Shown here piece by piece: positions 19,163 to 27,720 of a stretch of 64,000 bases of DNA. Position 1 is the first letter of the stretch, and every line of letters starts with the position of its first letter. Source of the DNA: Chitinophaga pinensis (GTDB lineage Bacteria > Bacteroidota > Bacteroidia > UBA4408); contig CAMAVS010000003.1 in NCBI GenBank assembly GCA_945861665.1, positions 209,362 to 273,361 on the forward strand, written 5' to 3'. Both the position numbers and the translations under genes were made by a program. Below the pieces are notes generated by a model. It was not told the origin of the DNA. It did no database searches and was given only the letters and a program-made list of their open reading frames with translations.

Positions 19163-19190
19163 AAAAACCGAAGCTTAAGCTCCGGTTTTT
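19163..19190 (-). terminator. Rho-independent terminator overlapping the DUF5606 stop codon
   Basis: On the minus strand AAAAACCGGAGC pairs with GCTTCGGTTTTT around a TTAA loop, one mismatch in a 12-bp stem, and is followed by further T residues. The TAA stop of the DUF5606 gene (19175-19177) sits in the loop, so coding and termination signals overlap. Confidence 0.75.
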
Positions 19191-19729
19191 CTAATGGTTG
19201 ATGTTGATTTAGCCTTTGACCCAGTGCTTTTTGGTTTAGCACTTATTTCTACTGGTTTAGCTTTTGGTTTAATCGCTGCATCAGTCGCATTTTTTATTTT
19301 CAGTGCTTCGTCTTTGCTTTCTGCATCAGTATTTTCGGCTGCTTTTTCTTTCAATAAGTCGTTCTTTTGCAACATATTATACCAAGTAATAAGTTTTTTC
19401 ATATCCGAAAAATGCACCCTTTCCTGGTCTAAATTGGGTAACACACTCAATAAGTAATTTTTTACCTCGTCAAAAGTAGCTTTCGAATCGAGTGCTATAG
19501 CTCCTTTGCTTTCTTTGTCAGCAATTTTTTTAATTACATCGCTAAGTGGTAAGTCTTCGTCTGTTGTAAAAATACTGATATCGTTTAAAGCACTGATTTT
19601 GTAAGTAGAGTAGGCGGGCATTCTCTTTTTGTCAATCAACGATTCTACAATTACGCCATTTTTCGATTGTCCAACTACTTTGTACAATCCAGGGTATCCC
19701 GCTATTGAAATTATTCCGTTTAAATCCAT
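19175..19729 (-). CDS. DUF5606 domain-containing protein
   Basis: The N-terminal part (MDLNGIISIAGYPGLYKVV ... KKRMPAYSTYKISALNDISIFT, about residues 1-60) matches the DUF5606 family, which is widespread in Bacteroidota and has no known function. The middle contains a helix-rich part (about 70-125) and the C-terminus (about 130-184) is low-complexity and basic with KPKAKP, KSTGSK and KSTST, possibly for nucleic-acid contact. It has a good own promoter at 19748-19776 and its terminator overlaps the stop codon, so it is probably a single transcription unit. Confidence 0.85.
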   Translation of the reverse strand: MDLNGIISIAGYPGLYKVVGQSKNGVIVESLIDKKRMPAYSTYKISALNDISIFTTDEDLPLSDVIKKIADKESKGAIALDSKATFDEVKNYLLSVLPNLDQERVHFSDMKKLITWYNMLQKNDLLKEKAAENTDAESKDEALKIKNATDAAIKPKAKPVEISAKPKSTGSKAKSTSTIRKTGA

Positions 19730-19747
19730 CTTTTTAGTTTAGAACTG

Positions 19748-19776
19748 CAAATTTAGCAAATTACCTGATGTGTCAA
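19748..19776 (-). promoter_or_regulatory. Promoter of the DUF5606 gene (TTG-N18-TAAATTTG)
   Basis: On the minus strand TTG (19776-19774) is followed after 18 bp by TAAATTTG (19755-19748), matching the Bacteroidota primary sigma consensus. The ATG at 19729 is 18 bp further on. Confidence 0.7.
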
Positions 19777-19888
19777 AGAGGTTTTAAGATATCTGTTTAT
19801 TGAACGCAGGGATGGCATTTTGGGCTCAGGGCTAGTTTAATCCTTCGTAAAAGCATTTTTGGGAATATTCTAATAGAAAAAGACAGTA

Positions 19889-20080
19889 TTATTTGTAGCG
19901 AACAAGATTTACCTCATGCTTATAAATTTTTGGATTGGCAAAATCCATAATTTTTATACAATACCAGCCATCGACATTGTTGGATAAATCAAATGCATTT
20001 TTTACCTCTAATCCTACATTTTTACAAGCAATTTTTTCGCCTCGTTTACCAGGCAGTTCTTTTTCTTAAAATACCAAATG
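19889..20080 (-). pseudogene. Relic coding fragment, C-terminal end of an unidentified protein
   Basis: A stop-free frame on the minus strand reads KELPGKRGEKIACKNVG and VDGWYCIKIMDFANPKIYK before a TAA at 19889-19891. It looks like real protein but has no start of its own and joins directly on to the end of the epimerase fragment in another frame. It is probably the 3' part of a decayed gene. The 19730-19888 stretch next to it holds only the DUF5606 promoter. Confidence 0.45.
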
Positions 20081-20228
20081 CTTCCGAACTGCCTTTGTTT
20101 GTGTCTCCAGGACCGATGATAAAAGATGGGTTTACAATCACCACATTCATTCCTTCTTCAACAGCTCTCCATATTACCACCTTTCTCTGTAAAAAATACC
20201 CGTAAATGGTTTTTTTCCGAAGCCTCAT
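20046..20228 (-). pseudogene. Fragment of an NAD-dependent epimerase/dehydratase (SDR)
   Basis: The minus-strand frame reads VVIWRAVEEGMNVVIVNPSF followed by IIGPGDTNKGSSEAFG, clearly the segment of extended short-chain dehydrogenases that follows the catalytic YxxxK (usual pattern: E-x-E-x-W-R-x-x-E-E-G-L-N-x-V-I-V-N-P). The upstream catalytic YxxxK, the NAD-binding GxxGxxG and all downstream parts are missing. It covers about 40 recognisable residues and flanking frames belong to other sequence, so this is a relic. Confidence 0.7.
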
Positions 20229-20445
20229 TTATAACTGGTAATGAACAAGCCATTATCTTCATTCGTATTATATACGTTCCGTCTTCATCCAATTGTACTG
20301 TTAATTGTGTCGTAATAGCATTATGATAACTACCAGTATAGATTTCGTCAGTTGAGTTATAAGATTTAGCATATTGGCGAATTTGTACAAATCTGTTTAA
20401 TGATAGATTGCTTACTAATGGATGTTGTGTTCCTTCACCTGGTGA
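20158..20445 (-). pseudogene. Relic coding fragment of a beta-rich protein
   Basis: This minus-strand frame is open for 96 codons but has no start codon at its beginning (TAG directly upstream). It reads for example HPLVSNLSLNRFVQIRQYAK and LTVQLDEDGTYIIRMKIMAC, which looks like genuine secreted beta-sandwich sequence. It then runs out of frame into the epimerase fragment. I do not recognise the family. Confidence 0.4.
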
Positions 20446-20465
20446 CTATAGATACCAACCACACA

Positions 20466-20648
20466 TTATTTTCTTAGGGAGTCGCATATGAAATTATTAA
20501 TATCTATCCACCTATGTTCGTATCCATTTCCTTTATCAATAATGTGTTTTGCAACATGCCAATTTGGCAAAATGTTGTTTTGTGCAAATGAATTGAATGA
20601 AATTAAAAAGATAAAAATTGTAAGTGATGTAAAGAGAGTTGGTTTCAT
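20466..20648 (-). CDS. Short secreted peptide ORF, possibly the start of a broken gene
   Basis: The 60-residue frame starts with a clear signal peptide (about 1-22, ending SFNSFAQ) and contains GNGYEHRWIDINNF. It stops at 20466-20468, just before the relic fragment in another frame (20158-20445), so it may be the 5' end of that decayed gene rather than a complete small protein. Its GY-x-x-R-x-I-x-x-NNF pattern resembles the C-terminus of the neighbouring interrupted protein (GHGYQLRYINNDNYF). It begins 12 bp after that gene's stop. Confidence 0.4.
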   Translation of the reverse strand: MKPTLFTSLTIFIFLISFNSFAQNNILPNWHVAKHIIDKGNGYEHRWIDINNFICDSLRK

Positions 20649-20660
20649 TAAAATTAATTA

Positions 20661-21314
20661 TTAAAAATTTATACCGTAATTTAAAGAAAAGTAATTGTCA
20701 TTATTTATATACCTAAGTTGGTATCCGTGTCCTCGACCTTTTAAGTAAGAAACCCATAAAAAATGTTTTTTATACCCACTTTTATTCGGAATAAAAAAAC
20801 CTAATGAGGTGACAAAAAAGTATTTATTTAATTCCGTATCTGTAACATCTAAAAAAGGCAACCATACATCATGTAGAAATTCTGCCTCGTTTCTATAAGA
20901 ATCTTTATAAGTTAAAAGAGCAAGAGTGTTGCGATTAATACCCGTATTAACAAAATATTTTATTTTTTTAATACTATTTTCATACTGTAAATAAATAGGG
21001 AAAAAATTGACAAAGTAATAACATTCTCTAACGGTTCCGTAGTAGTTATATTTTAGAAATTGAGTATAAGAGCCAAGTGAACTAGTTAATTTCTAATTTT
21101 TATCAAAATTGTATTTAAAGATAAATCGTAAACCTAACGCAACATTATTATTTTTAGGGATTTTACCGAGTATTGATTCTGTTGTTTTAGGAACAAGAAC
21201 AGTATTCAGTTCCAAACCATAATTCCACCTTTTAAAGGTACTATCTCTATTTGTTGCAAAAGTTGGTGTCGCAAATAAAAAATACAGAATTAGTAAAATA
21301 GAATATCGAATCAT
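20661..21314 (-). pseudogene. Beta-barrel-like secreted protein interrupted by one in-frame TAG
   Basis: A single reading frame of 218 codons runs from ATG 21314 to the stop at 20661. It is broken only by TAG at 21095-21093 (codon 74). Before it lies a signal peptide (MIRYSILLILYFLFATPTFA) and beta strands (NNVALGLRFIFKYNF). After it the same frame continues with barrel-like strands (SYTQFLKYNYYGTV, NKYFFVTSLGFFIPN) and ends GYQLRYINNDNYFSLNYG. No other frameshift is seen, so the mutation is recent, a sequence error, or suppressed. It lies 18 bp after the ftcD stop, in the same orientation downstream of that gene's 3' end. Confidence 0.65.
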
Positions 21315-21332
21315 TTATTAGAGAATTGAACC

Positions 21333-23039
21333 CTATTTGTTTTTTAATTCCCCAATTTTCCCATTCACAATATTCAAAATTTCAGTTTCCAGCAGCTGTG
21401 CTTTTGCTTCAATTTCATTTCCTTTGCTTACAATATCGGCAGCGAAAGACTTATCGCTTAAACCTGCCGCATTTATTTTAACATTTAAAAAGGCACCCAT
21501 TACTGCCGAGCGTGCACATAAGGCACCAACACCTGCATCAGTAACAGAGTTAGGGTTCCCTGTCTCTGTCATCGCCTTCATTACTTCCATTGAATCGCAG
21601 CACAATTGCATAACCTTAAAGGGAACTTCGGTAGCGTATTTTGTGGCATCTTGTATTGCTTGGGTCCGTGCTTTCTTTTCTTCTTCAGTAGCTTTTGGTT
21701 TACCAAAAGCAGTCATAATTTTGTTAAATGCATTGGTGTCTTCATCTACCATTGAAAGCAATCTGTTTTTGTAGGCTTGACCTTTTTCTGCCCAATCGGA
21801 AAACTCTTTCCAACGCTCATCCCAACCCGGTTTATGTGAAGAAAGATTAGCAACCATTGTTCCCAATGAAATGCCAAGTGCACCCATATAAGCAGAGATT
21901 GACCCCCCACCCGGTGCCGGACTTTCACTTGCGGCTTCGTCAGCAAAAGCTTCCAAATCCATTTTAATTAAACGAGCCATAGAGTCACTTTTTAGTAAAT
22001 ATTCAATAATGCGTTCTTCTACTTTGAAGGGTGATAATTCATCTAGTCCAAGCGATTTTACAGCAATTTTTATCAATTCTTTTTCAGATAAACCCGTGGA
22101 GCGTTGCTGTTTTTCCAAGAAAAATTTTCCTGCATCCAACATCGATTTTAATGGAACCAGCCCAACTAACTCTGAACCTGTTACACGGATACCTCTTTCA
22201 TTCGCTTTTTTCGAAGCCTCTTCAAATGCAATGTGAACAGGAGTAATATTGATATTGGTTAAGTTCATTGAAATTTGTGCAATGCCATATTCCTCAATAT
22301 ACCAACCAATTGCTTTAACTGATTTTAATGAACCGGGAATGTTTACTGGATTTCCTTTTTCATCTGTCACAATTTTTCCTGTAACGGGATTTCCTTCTCT
22401 TTTTAATCGTCCTGCCTCACGTACATCAAATGCAATAGCATTCGCTCTTCGGGTTGAAGTTGTATTTAAATTAATGTTATATGCTACTAAAAAATCGCGT
22501 GCACCAATTACAGTTGAACCCGATTTTATGGAATGTTCAACAGGGCCGAAATCAGGCTTCCATTCGGGTAATTTTATTTTTTTGAAAAACCCTTCGTATT
22601 CACCTGCACGAATAAGGGATAGGTTATTTCTGTTTTTATTTGCTTGCGCAGCTTCATATAAATAAACAGGTATGCTTAATTCATTTCCAACTTTTTTACC
22701 TAATTTTTTAGCATATTCAGCTGTTTCCGCCATTGAAATTCCCGCAATTGGAATTAAAGGGCAAACATCAGTTGCACCCATACGGGGATGTTCGCCTTTG
22801 TGTTTGCTCATATCAATAAGTTCACATGATTTTTTGATTGCAAGAAATGCAGCATCAATTACCGCTTGTGGTTCACCAACAAAGGTTACAACTGTACGGT
22901 TGGTTGCTTTGCCCGGGTCAACGTTCAATAATTTTACGCCCTCAACGGATTCAATTTCTTTGGTAATGTGGTTGATAATGTTCGTATCGTTCCCTTCGCT
23001 GAAGTTAGCAACACATTCTATTAATTGAGAATTTTTCAT
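21333..23039 (-). CDS. ftcD: Bifunctional glutamate formimidoyltransferase / formimidoyl-THF cyclodeaminase
   Basis: The 568-residue protein joins the two last steps handling formiminoglutamate from histidine. The N-terminal transferase (about 1-325) moves the formimino group to tetrahydrofolate (VANFSEGN, GEHPRMGATDVCPLIP, RGIRVTGSELVGLVP). The C-terminal cyclodeaminase (about 345-560) releases ammonia to give methenyl-THF (SPAPGGGSISAYMGALG). The fused arrangement resembles the animal enzyme and is frequent in Bacteroidota. The imidazolonepropionase gene is 65 bp upstream on the same strand, so both serve histidine breakdown; hutH and hutU are not in the window. Confidence 0.95.
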   Translation of the reverse strand: MKNSQLIECVANFSEGNDTNIINHITKEIESVEGVKLLNVDPGKATNRTVVTFVGEPQAVIDAAFLAIKKSCELIDMSKHKGEHPRMGATDVCPLIPIAGISMAETAEYAKKLGKKVGNELSIPVYLYEAAQANKNRNNLSLIRAGEYEGFFKKIKLPEWKPDFGPVEHSIKSGSTVIGARDFLVAYNINLNTTSTRRANAIAFDVREAGRLKREGNPVTGKIVTDEKGNPVNIPGSLKSVKAIGWYIEEYGIAQISMNLTNINITPVHIAFEEASKKANERGIRVTGSELVGLVPLKSMLDAGKFFLEKQQRSTGLSEKELIKIAVKSLGLDELSPFKVEERIIEYLLKSDSMARLIKMDLEAFADEAASESPAPGGGSISAYMGALGISLGTMVANLSSHKPGWDERWKEFSDWAEKGQAYKNRLLSMVDEDTNAFNKIMTAFGKPKATEEEKKARTQAIQDATKYATEVPFKVMQLCCDSMEVMKAMTETGNPNSVTDAGVGALCARSAVMGAFLNVKINAAGLSDKSFAADIVSKGNEIEAKAQLLETEILNIVNGKIGELKNK

Positions 23040-23104
23040 AATTTACAATTGATAATTAGGATTATCGTTAATTATATACTTTGAATTTAATTTAGCTTTT
23101 TTAA

Positions 23105-24364
23105 TTATTTTGTTGGTGTAATAATATTTCCGTTTATGATAACTGTTTCTATTAAATTACTTGCAAAAGCATACGGAATATATTCGTAGCCAGTTATTTC
23201 TTGGGTAATGAATACATTTGCTTGTTTACCAATGGCAATGCTTCCGTGTGTTTTACTTAGGTCCATTGCATAAGCAGAATTAATGGTTGCGGCATTGATA
23301 GCTTCCTCCGGTGTCATTTTGTATTGAATACAACAAAGCGACAGCATAAAATTCATGTTTCCGCAGGGACTACTTCCCGGATTATAATCACTGGCAACAG
23401 CGATGGCTAAACCTGCATCTATAATTTTACGAGCAGGGGGGAAGGGTAGACCTAAAAAGAAAGCCGCACCGGGTAATACAGTTGGCATTGTTTTCGAATT
23501 TTTCAATGCTTCAATTTCAACATCTCCAACAAATTCTAAATGGTCAACGCTTATGGCACCAACCTCTATACCTGCTAATACTCCGCCAGAATTACTTAAT
23601 TGTTCAGCATGTACTTTCGGTGCCATACCGTATTTTTTTGCTGCTGTTAGAATTTCAATTGTTTCTTCTTTTGTGAAATAGTTTTGTTCACAAAATACAT
23701 CGCAATATTCGGCCAATTGCTCGTCTGCAATTGCAGGCATTATTTCATTTATGAGCAATTTTATGTAATCCGATTTCCTGTTCTTGTATTCTGTTGGAAC
23801 AGCATGTGCACCCAAAAAGGTTGCCTTTATAGTAAGTGGAGAAAGCGTTTTTAGTTTTTTAATAACACGGAGCATTTTCAATTCTGAATCTTTGCTTAAT
23901 CCATATCCACTTTTTATTTCAACGGCACCGGTACCCATCATCATTATTCCATTTAAACGTTTTAAAGCGCTTTCTATCAATTCTTCTTCAGTTGCATCAC
24001 TCAGCTTTTTTGCTGAATTTAAAATACCTCCACCGCGTTCAAATATTTGTTCATATGTAAGTCCGTTTATTCTGCCAACAAATTCACCTTCACGACTGCC
24101 GGCATATACAATGTGTGTGTGGCTATCACAATAGCAGGGCATTACTAATTTATTTGTAGCATCAATTACCATTAAACTGCTCCAATCTGTAACTCCACCC
24201 CAATTATCCATTGTTCCATAGCTAACTATTTTATCATTTTCAATGGCAAGCCAAGCATTGTGAATGCAAGGCAATTTTTTCATATTCATACCGCTTACTT
24301 TCAGTCGTTCACCATCGTCAACCTGAACCAGTGTTTTTATATTTTTAATTAGAATTTTTCTCAT
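23105..24364 (-). CDS. hutI: Imidazolonepropionase
   Basis: This amidohydrolase hydrolyses 4-imidazolone-5-propionate to N-formimino-L-glutamate, the substrate of the downstream FtcD. The 419-residue protein has the metal motif DSHTH (H82, H84) followed by IVYAGSREGEFVGR, the GTGAVEIKSGYGL loop, the PKVHAEQLSNSGG metal-binding segment, VDHLEF and a late SDYNPGSSPCGNM with the conserved aspartate. It starts 3 bp from the HD-domain gene upstream (stop at 24368), so the three genes hutI, ftcD and the HD gene may share a transcript. Confidence 0.95.
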   Translation of the reverse strand: MRKILIKNIKTLVQVDDGERLKVSGMNMKKLPCIHNAWLAIENDKIVSYGTMDNWGGVTDWSSLMVIDATNKLVMPCYCDSHTHIVYAGSREGEFVGRINGLTYEQIFERGGGILNSAKKLSDATEEELIESALKRLNGIMMMGTGAVEIKSGYGLSKDSELKMLRVIKKLKTLSPLTIKATFLGAHAVPTEYKNRKSDYIKLLINEIMPAIADEQLAEYCDVFCEQNYFTKEETIEILTAAKKYGMAPKVHAEQLSNSGGVLAGIEVGAISVDHLEFVGDVEIEALKNSKTMPTVLPGAAFFLGLPFPPARKIIDAGLAIAVASDYNPGSSPCGNMNFMLSLCCIQYKMTPEEAINAATINSAYAMDLSKTHGSIAIGKQANVFITQEITGYEYIPYAFASNLIETVIINGNIITPTK

Positions 24365-24367
24365 CGT

Positions 24368-25600
24368 TTAATTCTTTGGGTAACACAAAAAATATTTTTC
24401 AACTGTTTTTGATAAGGCCGAAATGTTTAATTGATCGGAGGCAGTAGCAAGGTCCTTTAAATCTCCATTTTTAAACAAAATGTTTATTTTTTCATCGTTG
24501 CTTTTATAAGCACTGTTCGTCACCTTGTCGGTAAATACGTAGTAATTAATTTCGGTATCGTTTAGCTGCTTTTCTTTTTTAATTTGTTCTCGAGTTGACT
24601 GTATTTGCTCTGCTGAAAAGGGTGAGTTCTGCAATTCTATTTTTAAAAGTTGCCTGTTAATTAACATAGAACACATTTCTGACAATACTTTATCGGAATG
24701 TTTCATCCACACTTTTACTGAGGCGTATATATCGTAATCGTCTAGTTGCGAAAATTCCTGAAGGATATTTTCGTTGATTTCAAAATCGTTTTTTGTAAAC
24801 TTATTTTCTAAAAAAAGTAATAAGGATGGTGTTGCAAATAATTTTTCTCCTTTTAGTATAAGTTCTTTGGCTCTTTTTAAAATGTTTACCAACAGTATTT
24901 CCGCTGCCAATACTGTTTTATGGAGGTAAACTTGCCAATACATTAATCTACGAGCAACAATAAATTTTTCAATCGAATAAATACCTTTCGCTTCAATTGC
25001 CAAAGAATCGTTCACAACAGTTAGCATTTTAATAATCCGTTCAGCGCTAATTACCCCTTCCGAAACACCTGTAAAAAAGCTGTCTCGCATTAAATAATCC
25101 AATCGGTCCATATCCAGCTGACTGGAAACCAATTGGTGAAGAAATTTCTTTTTGTACTCGTTTTTAAAAATGCTGATAGCCAATAAAAGTTTATTGTTGA
25201 AGTGTTTATTCAATTTATCCATAAACAAAAGTGAAATATCTTCGTGGCTTATACCATTTACAATGCTTGTTTCCAGTGCGTGTGAAAATGGTCCGTGACC
25301 AATGTCGTGCAACAAAATAGCGAGTGTTACTCCTTCTGCTTCAGCATCATTTATTTCTATCCCTTTTGCTCTTAATACTTCAATTGCTTCACCCATCAAA
25401 TACATTGCTCCCATAGCGTGATGAAATCGTGTATGTAATGCTCCCGGATAAACTAAAGAGGTTAGTCCCAATTGTTTTATTCTGCGTAAGCGTTGGTAAT
25501 AAGGGTGTTCAATGATATCGAAAACTATTTCGTATGGTATTGTAATAAAACCATAGATAGGGTCGTTTACTATTTTAAGTTTATTTGATTTCAATTTCAT
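24368..25600 (-). CDS. HD-domain phosphohydrolase (dNTPase/SAMHD1-like family)
   Basis: The 410-residue protein has the HD metal site RFHHAMGAMYLMG (H61) and LLHDIGHGPFSHALE (H98, D99), followed by the QLDMDRLDYLMRDSFFTG motif characteristic of the SAMHD1/YdhJ-type HD proteins. Relatives hydrolyse nucleotides, but the substrate of this Bacteroidota branch has not been established as far as I know. The C-terminal half is helical without known motifs. It is divergent from porX with about 104 bp between them. Confidence 0.9.
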   Translation of the reverse strand: MKLKSNKLKIVNDPIYGFITIPYEIVFDIIEHPYYQRLRRIKQLGLTSLVYPGALHTRFHHAMGAMYLMGEAIEVLRAKGIEINDAEAEGVTLAILLHDIGHGPFSHALETSIVNGISHEDISLLFMDKLNKHFNNKLLLAISIFKNEYKKKFLHQLVSSQLDMDRLDYLMRDSFFTGVSEGVISAERIIKMLTVVNDSLAIEAKGIYSIEKFIVARRLMYWQVYLHKTVLAAEILLVNILKRAKELILKGEKLFATPSLLLFLENKFTKNDFEINENILQEFSQLDDYDIYASVKVWMKHSDKVLSEMCSMLINRQLLKIELQNSPFSAEQIQSTREQIKKEKQLNDTEINYYVFTDKVTNSAYKSNDEKINILFKNGDLKDLATASDQLNISALSKTVEKYFLCYPKN

Positions 25601-25704
25601 AAAAATATTAGTGCGAATTTACAAAACAGACCTCAACAACATTCAAACATTTGTATATTCGTGGCATATTCTGATTATTAATTTTTGCACTAAGTTACTC
25701 TTTT

Positions 25705-27258
25705 ATGGAAAAAATAACGATTCTTTGGGCCGATGATGAAATAGATTTGCTAAAACCACACATTCTTTTTTTGGAAGAAAAGGGGTATGTTGTTTTTACT
25801 GCTAATAACGGAGAAGATGCGATTGATATGTTAAAAGAGAAGAATATTGACATTGTTTTGTTGGATGAAAATATGCCCGGTTTATCGGGTTTGGAAACCT
25901 TGGTTAAAATAAAAAATATTTACGAGCATATTCCTGTAGTAATGATTACTAAAAGTGAAGAAGAGTCAATTATGGAGGATGCAATTGGCTCAAAAATATC
26001 CGATTACCTCATAAAACCTGTTAATCCTATGCAAATATTGTTGTCTATAAAGAAGAATTTGGATAATAAACGCCTTATCAGCGAAAAAACTACCTCGGGA
26101 TACCAGCAAGACTTTAGAAATATAGGAATGACACTTGGCGGCCGACTGAGCTCAAGTGAATGGGCAGAGGTATACAAAAAATTAGTGTTTTGGGAACTTG
26201 AACTTGAGCGGTCCGGAGATACAAGTATGGCGGAAGTGTTAAAAATGCAAAAAACTGAAGCAAATGCGCAGTTTTTTAAATTTGTTGAAGCAAATTATTT
26301 AAGCTGGTTTAGTGGCAAGTCAAGCGATACTCCACAACTATCACATACATTATTTAAGAATAAGATAGCGCCATTATTGGATAAAGAAGGACCTGTGTTT
26401 GTTTTATTAATTGATAATTTGCGTTACGATCAATGGAAAATGCTGCAACCCATATTTAATGAATATTTTCGTACAGAGGAAGAATCTACGTTCTATAGTA
26501 TATTGCCTACAGCCACACAGTATGCACGGAACGCAATTTTTGCAGGCTTAATGCCATCCGAAATTGAAAAAAAATACCCAAAGTTATGGCTCAACGATGA
26601 GGATGAAGGAGGTAAAAATATGCACGAAGAAGAATTGTTGGGAGAACAATTAAAGCGGTTGGGTAAAAATATAAAAGTCTCTTACACTAAGGTAACCAAT
26701 CATGCTGCGGGTAAAAAAATGGTTGAAAATATCCCAAATATGATGGAAAATAAACTGAATGTTATAGTCTATAATTTTGTAGATATGCTTTCACATTCCC
26801 GTACAGAAATGGAAATGATACGTGAGTTAGCCGATGACGAATCTGCTTACCGATCAATCACAGTAAGCTGGTTTGAACACTCTCCATTATTGGACGCAGT
26901 TAGATTAATTGCAGATAAAAAATGCAGAGTGGTAGTTACTACCGATCATGGAACAATTAAAGTTACCGAGCCTTCACGTGTTGTTGGTGATAAAAATACG
27001 AATACCAATTTGCGCTATAAACAAGGAAAAAGTTTGAATTATAATAAGAGGGAGGTTTTTGAAGTGAAGAATCCGAGTGATGCATTTTTACCTAAGCAAC
27101 ACGTAAGCCAAGCTTTTATTTTTGCAAAAGAGGATAGATTTTTTGCATATCCTAATAATTACAATCATTATGTAACATACTATCGCAATACATTTCAACA
27201 CGGAGGTGTTTCTTTAGAAGAAATGATTATTCCCTTTATAAGTTTAAGTGCTAAGTAA
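25705..27258 (+). CDS. porX: PorX: response regulator with PglZ domain, regulator of type IX secretion
   Basis: PorX regulates T9SS genes with the kinase PorY and the sigma factor SigP, as worked out in Porphyromonas. The 517-residue protein has an N-terminal receiver domain (about 3-122) with acidic pocket WADDE, phosphoacceptor D54 in VLLDENMPG, and K in YLIKPVNP. A helical linker leads to an alkaline-phosphatase-like PglZ domain (about 220-515) with FVLLIDNLRYDQW, the putative metal/nucleophile threonine in SILPTATQYARNA, and VVTTDHGTI. The PglZ domain of PorX has been reported to act as a phosphodiesterase on nucleotides. It is followed after 6 bp by tsaE. Several cargo proteins in this window carry T9SS signals. 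Confidence 0.93.
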   Translation: MEKITILWADDEIDLLKPHILFLEEKGYVVFTANNGEDAIDMLKEKNIDIVLLDENMPGLSGLETLVKIKNIYEHIPVVMITKSEEESIMEDAIGSKISDYLIKPVNPMQILLSIKKNLDNKRLISEKTTSGYQQDFRNIGMTLGGRLSSSEWAEVYKKLVFWELELERSGDTSMAEVLKMQKTEANAQFFKFVEANYLSWFSGKSSDTPQLSHTLFKNKIAPLLDKEGPVFVLLIDNLRYDQWKMLQPIFNEYFRTEEESTFYSILPTATQYARNAIFAGLMPSEIEKKYPKLWLNDEDEGGKNMHEEELLGEQLKRLGKNIKVSYTKVTNHAAGKKMVENIPNMMENKLNVIVYNFVDMLSHSRTEMEMIRELADDESAYRSITVSWFEHSPLLDAVRLIADKKCRVVVTTDHGTIKVTEPSRVVGDKNTNTNLRYKQGKSLNYNKREVFEVKNPSDAFLPKQHVSQAFIFAKEDRFFAYPNNYNHYVTYYRNTFQHGGVSLEEMIIPFISLSAK

Positions 27259-27264
27259 TCGCGA

Positions 27265-27690
27265 TTGTCTACAAAAAGAGAAATACAGGTTGATAGTTTG
27301 CATGATTTGGAGCAGGCAGCCCAGCAGTTGATAACCCTATGCAAGGAAAAGAAAGTTGTGTTGTTTTATGGTGAAATGGGTAGTGGGAAAACAACTTTTA
27401 TCAAAGCTATATGCAAGGCTTTAGGAGTTAATGAAAATACATCTAGTCCTACTTTTTCAATTGTGAACGAATACCTTTCAGATACAAACAAGGTAATTTA
27501 TCATTTTGATTTTTACCGATTAAAAAACGAAAAAGAAGGGTATGACATGGGCTGTGAAGAATATTTTTATTCGGGTAATTATTGTTTTATCGAATGGCCC
27601 GAAAAAATTCCTTCTTTAATCCCTGAACAAACAGTTTCCGTTTCAATTGAAGTATTAGAAAATGGAAAAAGAGTTTTACATTTCCTTTAA
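27265..27690 (+). CDS. tsaE: tRNA threonylcarbamoyladenosine biosynthesis ATPase TsaE
   Basis: TsaE is the ATPase that assists TsaD/TsaB in making t6A at position 37 of ANN-decoding tRNAs. The 141-residue product (TTG start) has the P-loop FYGEMGSGKTTFIKAI, the SSPTFSIVNEY switch, YHFDFYRLKN and FIEWPEKI motifs. It lies 6 bp after porX. The tsaC/sua5 gene for the first step is about 10 kb further on at 37987. Its stop codon lies inside the hairpin at 27673-27707. Confidence 0.95.
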   Translation: MSTKREIQVDSLHDLEQAAQQLITLCKEKKVVLFYGEMGSGKTTFIKAICKALGVNENTSSPTFSIVNEYLSDTNKVIYHFDFYRLKNEKEGYDMGCEEYFYSGNYCFIEWPEKIPSLIPEQTVSVSIEVLENGKRVLHFL

Positions 27691-27707
27691 AAAAGGAAAC
27701 GTAAAAC
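27673..27707. terminator. Strong hairpin at convergent tsaE and CotH gene ends
   Basis: GTTTTACATTTCCTTT (27673-27688) pairs with 27692-27707 with one mismatch in 16 pairs and a 3-nt loop. It covers the tsaE stop codon. T-rich sequence follows on the minus strand (TCTTTTTCC), so it probably terminates the CotH transcript and may also stabilise the tsaE end. Confidence 0.6.
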
Positions 27708-27720
27708 TAAAAATCAGTAC

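Noticed and set aside
19147..19242. N-terminal extension of the M3 peptidase to 19242
   Set aside because: It overlaps the DUF5606 gene and its terminator; the ATG at 19146 gives the normal family start.
19741..21332. Possible mobile element at the decayed region
   Set aside because: I found no transposase or integrase fragment, no terminal inverted repeats and no target-site duplication.
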